Origin: Liolophura sinensis
Lineage: Eukaryota; Mollusca; Polyplacophora; Chitonida; Chitonidae
Length of the DNA stretch: 64,000 bases
Assembly (NCBI RefSeq): GCF_032854445.1
Contig: NW_027017989.1
Location: forward strand, 1 to 64,000
Direction of reading: 5' to 3'
In this document: in pieces, positions 50,227-61,237 of the stretch
Layout: each line of letters begins with the position of its first letter
How positions within the stretch are numbered: position 1 is the first letter of the stretch
The notes under the pieces: generated by a model
Database searches by the model: none
What the model was told of the DNA's origin: nothing
What the model saw: the letters and a program-made list of their open reading frames with translations, nothing else
Made by a program: the position numbers and the translations under genes

Positions 50227-50777
50227 CTACCGAAGGGCACATAACTTATAATGAAAAGTTGAATATAGTAATGACCAGTCGCGATTGTACATAGTTAATG
50301 TAGCCGATTTCAATTCGCAAAAAGAACAGGCAAAAATCCAAAAGTGGAAAAACTGTTCCAATGCTGCTGGAAAGAGGCTAATCCGACGTATTTTGTGACG
50401 AGAAATCGAATGGTGCAAACCGCGTCGCTCTCCGACCAATACTTTTGGCTGTAGCCACAAATGAATAATCAATGATGTCAAGATCACGTGCCAGCAACGG
50501 CTCTTACTCCATGGAAACCAAGGAAATTTGCAATTTTTCAACAGCTGGAGATGCCTGACCCAATTGCGCATCCTTTGGCACCTTATTGATGTGGGTCAGT
50601 GTTCAATTGTACTTTTTACAGCGGATTGTATCAAGTACCATTTGTTTTTTTTTGATATACAAATGGTGTGGTTTTTCTACATGTAGATAAAGACATTGAG
50701 TTTTTCTTCGACTTAGAAGTACGACATTTGCTGGGTGAGTTAAATGGGCTTGGCCCAAAGATTTGACGTCGTCTGGG
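50227..50777 (+). repeat. Chimeric monomer
   Basis: Its left part is the AGTGGAAAA/CTGGAAAG/GTCGCTCTCC type, elsewhere always followed by CATCATTTGG and CATATGCT. Its right part is the CCTGACCC/CCATTTG/GAGTTTTTC/AAGTACGAC type, elsewhere always preceded by AGTAGAAAA and CTGGTAAG. The switch lies between GTCGCTC (about 50424) and CCTGACCC (about 50555), inside the conserved core. A C is missing at GTGCCAGC (50489) within that interval. Confidence 0.82.
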
Positions 50778-53700
50778 CTACCGAAGGGCACATAACTTAT
50801 AATGAAAAGTTGAATATAGTAATGACCAGTCGCGATTGTACATAGTTAATGTAGCCGATTTCAATTCGCAAAAAGAACAGGCAAAAATCCAAAAGTAGAA
50901 AAACTGTTCCAATGCTGCTGGTAAGAGGCTAATCCGACGTATTTTGTGACGAGAAATCGAATGGTGCAAACCGCGTTGCTCTCCGACCAATACTTTTGGC
51001 TGTAGCCACAAATGAATAATCAATGATGTCAAGATCACGTGCCCAGCAACAGCTCTTACTCCATGGAAACCAAGAAAATTTGCAATTTTTCAACAGCTGG
51101 AGATGCCTGGCCCAATTGCGCATCCTTTGGCACCTTATTGATGTGGGTCAGTGTTCAATTGTACTTTTTACAGCGGATTGTATCAAGTACCTTTTGTTTT
51201 TTTTATATACAAATGGTGTGGTTTTTCTACATGTAGATAAAGACATTGAGTTTGTCTTCGAGTTAGAAGTAAGACATTTGCTGGGTGAGTTAAATGGGCT
51301 TGGCCCAAAGATTTGACGTCGTCTGGGCTACCGAAGGGCACATAACTTATAATGAAAAGTTGAATATAGTAATGACCAGTCGCGATTGTACATAGTTAAT
51401 GTAGCCGATTTCAATTCGCAAAAAGAACAGGCAAAAATCCAAAAGTAGAAAAACTGTTCCAATGCTGCTGGTAAGAGGCTAATCCGACGTATTTTGTGAC
51501 GAGAAATCGAATGGTGCAAACCGCGTTGCTCTCCGACCAATACTTTTGGCTGTAGCCACAAATGAATAATCAATGATGTCAAGATCACGTGCCCAGCAAC
51601 GGCTCTTACTCCATGGAAACCAAGGAAATTTGCAATTTTTCAACAGCTGGAGATGCCTGACCCAATTGCGCATCCTTTGGCACCTTATTGATGTGGGTCA
51701 GTGTTCAATTGTACTTTTTACAGCGGATTGTATCAAGTACCATTTGTTTTTTTTTGATATACAAATGGTGTGGTTTTTCTACATGTAGATAAAGACATTG
51801 AGTTTTTCTTCGACTTAGAAGTACGACATTTGCTGGGTGAGTTAAATGGGCTTGGCCCAAAGATTTGACGTCGTCTGGGCTACCGAAGGGCACATAACTT
51901 ATAATGAAAAGTTGAATATAGTAATGACCAGTCGCGATTGTACATAGTTAATGTAGCCGATTTCAATTCGCAAAAAGACCAGGCAAAAATCCAAAAGTGG
52001 AAAAACTGTTCCAATGCTGCTGGTAAGAGGCTAATCCGACGTATTTTGTGACGAGAAATCGAATGGTGCAAACCGCGTTGCTTTCCGACCAATACTTTTG
52101 GCTGTAGCCACAAATGAATAATCAATGATGTCAAGATCACGTGCCCAGCAACGGCTCTTACTCCATGGAAACCAAGGAAATTTGCAATTTTTCAACAGCT
52201 GGAGATGCCTGGTCCAATTGCGCATCCTTTGGCACCTTATTGATGTGGGTCAGTGTTCAATTGTACTTTTTACAGCGGATTGTATCAAGTACCTTTTGTT
52301 TTTTTTTTGATATACAAATGGTGTGGTTTTTCTACATGTAGATAAAGACATTGAGTTTGTCTTCGACTTAGAAGTAAGACATTTGCTGGGTAAGTTAAAT
52401 GGGCTTGGCCCAAAGATTTGACGTCGTCTGGGCTCCCGAAGGGCACATAACTTATAATGAAAAGTTGAATATAGTAATGACCAGTCGCGATTGTACATAG
52501 TTAATGTAGCCGATTTCAATTCGCAAAAAGAACAGGCAAAAATCCAAAAGTAGAAAAACTGTTCCAATGCTGCTGGTAAGAGGCTAATCCGACGTATTTT
52601 GTGACGAGAAATCGAATGGTGCAAACCGCGTTGCTCTCCGACAAATACTTTTGGCTGTAGCCACAAATGAATAATCAATGATGTCAAGATCACGTGCCCA
52701 GCAACGGCTCTTACTCCATGGAAACCAAGGAAATTTGCAATTTTTCAACAGCTGGAGATGCCTGACCCAATTGCGCATCCGTTGGCACCTTATTGATGTG
52801 GGTCAGTGTTCAATTGTACTTTTTACAGCGGATTGTATCAAGTACCATTTGTTTTTTTTGATATACAAATGGTGTGGTTTTTCTACATGTAGATAAAGAC
52901 ATTGAGATTGTCTTCGACTTAGAAGTAAGACATTTGCTGGGTGAGTTAAATGGGCTTGGCCCAAAGATTTGACGTCGTCTGGGCTACCGAAGGGCACATA
53001 ACTTATAATGAAAAGTTGAATATAGTAATGACCAGTCGCGATTGTACATAGTTAATGTAGCCGATTTCAATTAGCAAAAAGACCAGGCAAAAATCCAAAA
53101 GTGGAAAAACTGTTCCAATGCTGCTGGTAAGAGACTAATCCGACGTATTTTGTGACGAGAAATCGAATGGAGCAAACCGCGTTGCTTTCCGACCAATACT
53201 TTTGGTTGTAGCCACAAATGAATAATCAATGATGTCAAGATCACGTGCCCAGCAACGGCTCTTACTCCATGGAAACCAAGGAAATTTGCAATTTTTCAAC
53301 AGCTGGAGATGCCTGGCCCAATTGCGCATCCTTTGGCACCTTATTGATGTGGGTCAGTGTTCAATTGTACTTTTTAAAGCGGATTGTATCAAGTACCTTT
53401 TGTTTTTTTTATATACAAATGGTGTGGTTTTTCTACATGTAGATAAAGACATTGAGTTTGCCTTCGACTTAGAAGTAAGACATTTGCTGGGTGAGTTAAA
53501 TGGGCTTGGCCCAAAGATTTGACGTCGTCTGGGCTACCGAAGGGCACATAACTTATAATGAAAAGTTGAATATAGTAATGACCAGTCGCGATTGTACATA
53601 GTTAATGTAGCCGATTTCAATTCGCAAAAAGAACAGGCAAAAATCCAAAAGTAGAAAAACTGTTCCAATGCTGCTGGTAAGAGGCTAATCCGACGTATTT

Positions 53701-54635
53701 TGTGACGAGAAATCGAATGGTGCAAACCGCGTTGCTCTCCGACCAATACTTTTGGCTGTAGCCACAAATGAATAATCAATGATGTCAAGATCACGTGCCC
53801 AGCAACAGCTCTTACTCCATGGAAACCAAGAAAATTTGCAATTTTTCAACAGCTAGAGATGCCTGGCCCAATTGCGCATCCTTTGGCACCTTATTGATGT
53901 GGGTCAGTGTTCAATTGTACTTTTTACAGCGGATTGTATCAAGTACCTTTTGTTTTTTTTATATACAAATGGTGTGGTTTTTCTACATGTAGATAAAGAC
54001 ATTGAGTTTGTCTTCGACTTAGAAGTAAGACATTTGCTGGGTGAGTTAAATGGGCTTGGCCCAAAGATTTGACGTCGTCTGGGCTACCGAAGGGCACATA
54101 ACTTATAATGAAAAGTTGAATATAGTAATGACCAGTCGCGATTGTACATAGTTAATGTAGCCGATTTCAATTCGCAAAAAGAACAGGCAAAAATCCAAAA
54201 GTAGAAAAACTGTTCCAATGCTGCTGGTAAGAGGCTAATCCGACGTATTTTGTGACGAGAAATCGAATGGTGCAAACCGCGTTGCTCTCCGACCAATACT
54301 TTTGGCTGTAGCCACAAATGAATAATCAATGATGTCAAGATCACGTGCCCAGCAACGGCTCTTACTCCATGGAAACCAAGGAAATTTGCAATTTTTCAAC
54401 AGCTGGAGATGCCTGACCCAATTGCGCATCCTTTGGCACCTTATTGATGTGGGTCAGTGTTCAATTGTACTTTTTACAGCGGATTGTATCAAGTACCATT
54501 TGTTTTTTTTTGATATACAAATGGTGTGGTTTTTCTACATGTAGATAAAGACATTGAGTTTTTCTTCGACTTAGAAGTACGACATTTGCTGGGTGAGTTA
54601 AATGGGCTTGGCCCAAAGATTTGACGTCGTCTGGG
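50778..54635 (+). repeat. Five-monomer periodicity (2,756 bp), about 1.4 copies
   Basis: The linked pair CAACAGCT plus CAAGAAAATT occurs at 51071 and 53827 only, 2,756 bp apart, each followed by a CCTGACCC/AAGTACGAC monomer. Copy 1 is 50778-53533 and copy 2 begins at 53534. The last monomer of copy 1 has AATTAGC, GTTGCTTTCC, TTGGTTGTAG and TTTTTAAAGCGG. One monomer (51880) has GGTCCAATT, GGGTAAGTT and GGCTCCCGAAGG as private changes. Confidence 0.85.
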
Positions 54636-57600
54636 CTACCGAAGGGCACATAACTTATAATGAAAAGTTGAATATAGTAATGACCAGTCGCGATTGTACA
54701 TAGTTAATGTAGCCGATTTCAATTCGCAAAAAGACCAGGCAAAAATCCAAAAGTAGAAAAACTGTTCCAATGCTGCTGGTAAGAGGCTAATCCGACGTAT
54801 TTTGTGACGAGAAATCGAATGGTGCAAACCGCGTTGCTCTCCGACCAATACTTTTGGCTGTAGCCACAAATGAATAATCAATGATGTCAAGATCACGTGC
54901 CCAGCAACGGCTCTTACTCCATGGAAACCAAGGAAATTTGCAATTTTTCAACAGCTGGAGATGCCTGGCCCAATTGCGCATCCTTTGGCACCTTATTGAT
55001 GTGGGTCAGTGTTTAATTATACTTTTTACAGCGGATTGTATCAAGTACCTTGTGTTTTTTTGATATACAAATGGTGTGGTTTTTCTACATGTAGATAAAG
55101 ACATTGAGTTTGTCTTCGACTTAGAAGTAAGACATTTGCTGGGTGAGTTAAATGGGCTTGGCCCAAAGATTTGACGTCGTCTGGGCTACCGAAGGGCACA
55201 TAACTTATAATGAAAAGTTGAATATAGTAATGACCAGTCGCGATTGTACATAGTTAATGTAGCCGATTTCAATAAGCAAAAAGACCAGGCAAAAACACAA
55301 AAGTGGAAAAACTGTTCCAATGCTGCTGGAAAGAGGCTAATCCGACGTATTTTGTGACGAGAAATCGAATGGTGCAAACCGCGTTGCTCTCCGACCAATA
55401 CTTTTGGCTGTAGCCACAAATGAATAATCAATGATGTCAAGATCACGTGCCCAGCAACGGCTCTTACTCCATGGAAACCAAGGAAATTTGCAATTTTTCA
55501 ACAGCTGGAGATGCCTGGCCCAATTGCGCATCCTTTGGCACCTTATTGATGTGGGTCAGTGTTCAATTGTACTTTTTACAGCGGATTGTATCAAGTACCT
55601 TTTGTTTTTTTTTGATATACAAATGGTGTGGTTTTTCTACATGTAGATAAAGACATTGAGTTTGTCTTCGACTTAGAAGTAAGACATTTGCTGGGTGAGT
55701 TAAATGGGCTTGGCCCAAAGATTTGACGTCGTCTGGGCTACCGAAGGGCACATAACTTATAATGAAAAGTTGAATATAGTAATGACCAGTCGCGATTGTA
55801 CATAGTTAATGTAGCCGATTTCAATTCGCAAAAAGAACAGGCAAAAATCCAAAAGTAGAAAAACTGTTCCAATGCTGCTGGTAAGAGGCTAATCCGACGT
55901 ATTTTGTGACGAGAAATCGAATGGTGCAAACCGCGTTGCTCTCCGACCAATACTTTTGGCTGTAGCCACAAATGAATAATCAATGATGTCAAGATCACGT
56001 GCCCAGCAACGGCTCTTACTCCATGGAAACCAGGGAAATTTGCAATTTTTCAACAGCTGGAGATGCCTGGCCCAATTGCGCATCCTTTGGCACCTTATTG
56101 ATGTGTGTCAGTGTTCAATTGTACTTTTTACAGCGGATTGTATCAAGTGCCTTTTGTTTTTTTTATATACAAATGGTGTGGTTTTTCTACATGTAGATAA
56201 AGACATTGAGTTTGTCTTCGACTTAGAAGTAAGACATTTGCTGGGTGAGTTAAATGGGCTTGGCCCAAAGATTTGACGTCGTCTGGGCTACCGAAGGGCA
56301 CATAACTTATAATGAAAAGTTGAATATAGTAATGACCAGTCGCGATTGTACATAGTTAATGTAGCCGATTTCAATTCGCAAAAAGACCAGGCAAAAATCC
56401 AAAAGTAGAAAAACTGTTCCAATGCTGCTGGTAAGAGGCTAATCCGACGTATTTTGTGACGAGAAATCGAATGGTGCAAACCGCGTTGCTCTCCGACCAA
56501 TACTTTTGGCTGTAGCCACAAATGAATAATCAATGATGTCAAGATCACGTGCCCAGCAACGGCTCTTACTCCATGGAAACCAAGGAAATTTGCAATTTTT
56601 CAACAGCTGGAGATGCCTGACCCAATTGCGCATCCGTTGGCACCTTATTGATGTGGGTCAGTGTTCAATTGTACTTTTCACAGCGGATTGTATCAAGTAC
56701 CTTGTGTTTTTTTTATATACAAATGGTGTGGTTTTTCTACATGTAGATAAAGACATTGAGTTTGTCTTCGACTTAGAAGTAAGACATTTGTGGGTGAGTT
56801 AAATGGGCTTGGCCCAAAGATTTGACGTCGTCTGGGCTACCGAAGGGCACATAACTTATAATGAAAAGTTGAATATAGTAATGACCAGTCGCGATTGTAC
56901 ATAGTTAATGTAGCCGATTTCAATTAGCAAAAAGACCAGGCAAAAATCCAAAAGTGGAAAAACTGTTCCAAAGCTGTTGGTACGAGGCTAATCCGACGTA
57001 TTTTGTGACGAGAAATCGAATGGTGCAAACCGCGTTGCTCTCCGACCAATACTTTTGGTTGTAGCCACAAATGAATAATCAATGATGTCAAGATCACGTG
57101 CCCAGCAACGGCTCTTACTCCATGGAAACCAAGGAAATTTGCAATTTTTCAACAGCTGGAGATGCCTGGCCCAATTGCGCATCCTTTGGCACCTTATTGA
57201 TGTGGGTCAGTGTTCAATTGTACTTTTTACAGCGGATTGTATCAAGTACCTTGTGTTTTTTTTATATACAAATGGTGTGGTTTTTCTACATGTAGAAAAA
57301 GACATTGAGTTTGTCTTCGACTTAGAAGTAAGACATTTGCTGGGTGAGTTAAATGGGCTTGGCCCAAAGATTTGACGTCGTCTGGGCTACCGAAGGGCAC
57401 ATAACTTATAATGAAAAGTTGAATATAGTAATGACCAGTCGCGATTGTACATAGTTAATGTACCCGATTTCAATAAGCAAAAAGACCAGGCAAAAACACA
57501 AAAGAGGAAAAACTGTTCCAATGCTGCTGGAAAGAGGCTAATCCGACGTATTTTGTGACGAGAAATCGAATGGTGCAAACCGCGTTGCTCTCCGACCAAT

Positions 57601-57936
57601 ACTTTTGGCTGTAGCCACAAATGAATAATCAATGATGTCAAGATCACGTGCCCAGCAACGGCTCTTACTCCATGGAAACCAAGGAAATTTGCAATTTTTC
57701 AACAGCTGGAGATGCCTGGCCCAATTGCGCATCCTTTGGCACCTTATTGATGTGGGTCAGTGTTCAATTGTACTTTTTAAAGCGGATTGTATCAAGTACC
57801 TTTTGTTTTTTTTATATACAAATGGTGTGGTTTTTCTACATGTAGATAAAGACATTGAGTTTTTCTTCGACTTAGAAGTACGACATTTGCTGGGTGAGTT
57901 AAATGGGCTTGGCCCAAAGATTTGACGTCGTCTGGG
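54636..57936 (+). repeat. Six-monomer higher-order repeat C, copy 1 (3,301 bp)
   Basis: The six monomers carry in order: GTTTAATTATAC with GTTTTTTTGATATAC; an AAGC/ACA form; CCAGGGAAATT with AAGTGCC; CCTGACCC/CATCCGTTGG/TTTTCACAGCGG and CATTTGTGGG; AATTAGC with CCAAAGCTGTTGGTACGAGG and GTAGAAAAAG; then AAGC/ACA with TTTTTAAAGCGG. All reappear 3,301 bp later. The last monomer ends with GAGTTTTTC/AAGTACGAC, unlike its partner. Confidence 0.94.
57281..57300. repeat. Perfect 20-bp palindrome
   Basis: TTTTTCTACATGTAGAAAAA is fully self-complementary. A T-to-A change in GTAGATAAAG removes the single mismatch present in the usual monomer. The only other copy is at 60582-60601 in the matching position of the second 3,301-bp unit, so the mutation predates that duplication. 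Confidence 0.95.
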
Positions 57937-60900
57937 CTACCGAAGGGCACATAACTTATAATGAAAAGTTGAATATAGTAATGACCAGTCGCGATTGTAC
58001 ATAGTTAATGTAGCCGATTTCAATTCGCAAAAAGACCAGGCAAAAATCCAAAAGTAGAAAAACTGTTCCAATGCTGCTGGTAAGAGGCTAATCCGACGTA
58101 TTTTGTGACGAGAAATCGAATGGTGCAAACCGCGTTGCTTTCCGACCAATACTTTTGGCTGTAGCCACAAATGAATAATCAATGATGTCAAGATCACGTG
58201 CCCAGCAACGGCTCTTACTCCATGGAAACCAAGGAAATTTGCAATTTTTCAACAGCTGGAGATGCCTGGCCCAATTGCGCATCCTTTGGCACCTTATTGA
58301 TGTGGGTCAGTGTTTAATTATACTTTTTACAGCGGATTGTATCAAGTACCTTGTGTTTTTTTGATATACAAATGGTGTGGTTTTTCTACATGTAGATAAA
58401 GACATTGAGTTTGTCTTCGACTTAGAAGTAAGACATTTGCTGGGTGAGTTAAATGGGCTTGGCCCAAAGATTTGACGTCGTCTGGGCTACCGAAGGGCAC
58501 ATAACTTATAATGAAAAGTTGAATATAGTAATGACCAGTCGCGATTGTACATAGTTAATGTAGCCGATTTCAATAAGCAAAAAGACCAGGCAAAAACACA
58601 AAAGTGGAAAAACTGTTCCAATGCTGCTGGAAAGAGGCTAATCCGACGTATTTTGTGACGAGAAATCGAATGGTGCAAACCGCGTTGCTCTCCGACCAAT
58701 ACTTTTGGCTGTAGCCACAAATGAATAATCAATGATGTCAAGATCACGTGCCCAGCAACGGCTCTTACTCCATGGAAACCAAGGAAATTTGCAATTTTTC
58801 AACAGCTGGAGATGCCTGGCCCAATTGCGCATCCTTTGGCACCTTATTGATGTGGGTCAGTGTTCAATTGTACTTTTTACAGCGGATTGTATAAAGTACC
58901 TTTTGTTTTTTTTTGATATACAAATGGTGTGGTTTTTCTACATGTAGATAAAGACATTGAGTTTGTCTTCGACTTAGAAGTAAGACATTTGCTGGGTGAG
59001 TTAAATGGGCTTAGCCCAAAGATTTGACGTCGTCTGGGCTACCGAAGGGCACATAACTTATAATGAAAAGTTGAATATAGTAATGACCAGTCGCGATTGT
59101 ACATAGTTAATGTAGCCGATTTCAATTCGCAAAAAGAACAGGCAAAAATCCAAAAGTAGAAAAACTGTTCCAATGCTGCTGGTAAGAGGCTAATCCGACG
59201 TATTTTGTGACGAGAAATCGAATGGTGCAAACCGCGTTGCTCTCCGACCAATACTTTTGGCTGTAGCCACAAATGAATAATCAATGATGTCAAGATCACG
59301 TGCCCAGCAACGGCTCTTACTCCATGGAAACCAGGGAAATTTGCAATTTTTCAACAGCTGGAGATGCCTGGCCCAATTGCGCATCCTTTGGCACCTTATT
59401 GATGTGGGTCAGTGTTTAATTGTACTTTTTACAGCGGATTGTATCAAGTGCCTTTTGTTTTTTTTATATACAAATGGTGTGGTTTTTCTACATGTAGATA
59501 AAGACATTGAGTTTGTCTTCGACTTAGAAGTAAGACATTTGCTGGGTGAGTTAAATGGGCTTGGCCCAAAGATTTGACGTCGTCTGGGCTACCGAAGGGC
59601 ACATAACTTATAATGAAAAGTTGAATATAGTAATGACCAGTCGCGATTGTACATAGTTAATGTAGCCGATTTCAATTCGCAAAAAGACCAGGCAAAAATC
59701 CAAAACTAGAAAAACTGTTCCAATGCTGCTGGTAAGAGGCTAATCCGACGTATTTTGTGACGAGAAATCGAATGGTGCAAACCGCGTTGCTCTCCGACCA
59801 ATACTTTTGGCTGTAGCCACAAATGAATAATCAATGATGTCAAGATCACGTGCCCAGCAACGGCTCTTACTCCATGGAAACCAAGGAAATTTGCAATTTT
59901 TCAACAGCTAGAGATGCCTGACCCAATTGCGCATCCGTTGGCACCTTATTGATGTGGGTCAGTGTTCAATTGTACTTTTCACAGCGGATTGTATCAAGAA
60001 CCTTGTGTTTTTTTTATATACAAATGGTGTGGTTTTTCTACATGTAGATAAAGACATTGAGTTTGTCTTCGACTTAGAAGTAAGACATTTGTGGGTGAGT
60101 TAAATGGGCTTGGCCCAAAGATTTGACGTCGTCTGGGCTACCGAAGGGCACATAACTTATAATGAAAAGTTGAATATAGTAATGACCAGTCGCGATTGTA
60201 CATAGTTAATGTAGCCGATTTCAATTAGCAAAAAGACCAGGCAAAAATCCAAAAGTGGAAAAACTGTTCCAAAGCTGTTGGTACGAGGCTAATCCGACGT
60301 ATTTTGTGACGAGAAATCGAATGGTGCAAACCGCGTTGCTTTCCGACCAATACTTTTGGTTGTAGCCACAAATGAATAATCAATGATGTCAAGATCACGT
60401 GCCCAGCAACGGCTCTTACTCCATGGAAACCAAGGAAATTTGCAATTTTTCAACAGCTGGAGATGCCTGGCCCAATTGCGCATCCTTTGGCACCTTATTG
60501 ATGTGGGTCAGTGTTCAATTGTACTTTTTACAGCGGATTGTATCAAGTACCTTGTGTTTTTTTTATATACAAATGGTGTGGTTTTTCTACATGTAGAAAA
60601 AGACATTGAGTTTGTCTTCGACTTAGAAGTAAGACATTTGCTGGGTGAGTTAAATGGGCTTGGCCCAAAGATTTGACGTCGTCTGGGCTACCGAAGGGCA
60701 CATAACTTATAATGAAAAGTTGAATATAGTAATGACCAGTCGCGATTGTACATAGTTAATGTAGCCGATTTCAATAAGCAAAAAGACCAGGCAAAAACAC
60801 AAAAGTGGAAAAACTGTTCCAATGCTGCTGGAAAGAGGCTAATCCGACGTATTTTGTGACGAAATCGAATGGTGCAAACCGCGTTGCTCTCCGACCAATA

Positions 60901-61237
60901 CTTTTGGCTGTAGCCACAAATGAATAATCAATGATGTCAAGATCACGTGCCCAGCAACGGCTCTTACTCCATGGAAACCAAGGAAATTTGCAATTTTTCA
61001 ACAGCTGGAGATGCCTGGCCCAATTGCGCATCCTTTGGCACCTTATTGATGTGGGTCAGTGTTCAATTGTACTTTTTTAAAGCGGATTGTATCAAGTACC
61101 TTTTGTTTTTTTTATATACAAATGGTGTGGTTTTTTCTACATGTAGATAAAGACATTGAGTTTGTCTTCGACTTAGAAGTAAGACATTTGCTGGGTGAGT
61201 TAAATGGGCTTGGCCCAAAGATTTGACGTCGTCTGGG
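57937..61237 (+). repeat. Six-monomer higher-order repeat C, copy 2 (3,301 bp)
   Basis: It follows copy 1 directly and keeps the order of all six types. Exact-offset markers include CCAGGGAAATT (56030/59331), AAGTGCC (56146/59447), GGTACGAGG (about 56979/60280) and GTAGAAAAAG (57292/60593). Private changes include GTATAAAG, CTTAGCCC, AAAACTAG, AGCTAGAG and CAAGAACC. Its last monomer loses GA in GACGAAATCG (about 60860) and gains a T twice (61071-61077 and 61131-61136). Confidence 0.94.
60582..60601. repeat. Perfect 20-bp palindrome, second copy
   Basis: This is identical to 57281-57300 and offset by 3,301 bp. It was inherited with the six-monomer duplication rather than arising twice. Confidence 0.95.

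Noticed and set aside
52250-52693. Longer minus-strand frames of 135-147 codons (also 39066-39473 and 63258-63701)
   Set aside because: They are fusions of the usual minus-strand frames caused by local single-base changes such as GGCTCCCGAAGG or GAAGGCACATAGC. Each is unique to one monomer and shows no domain.
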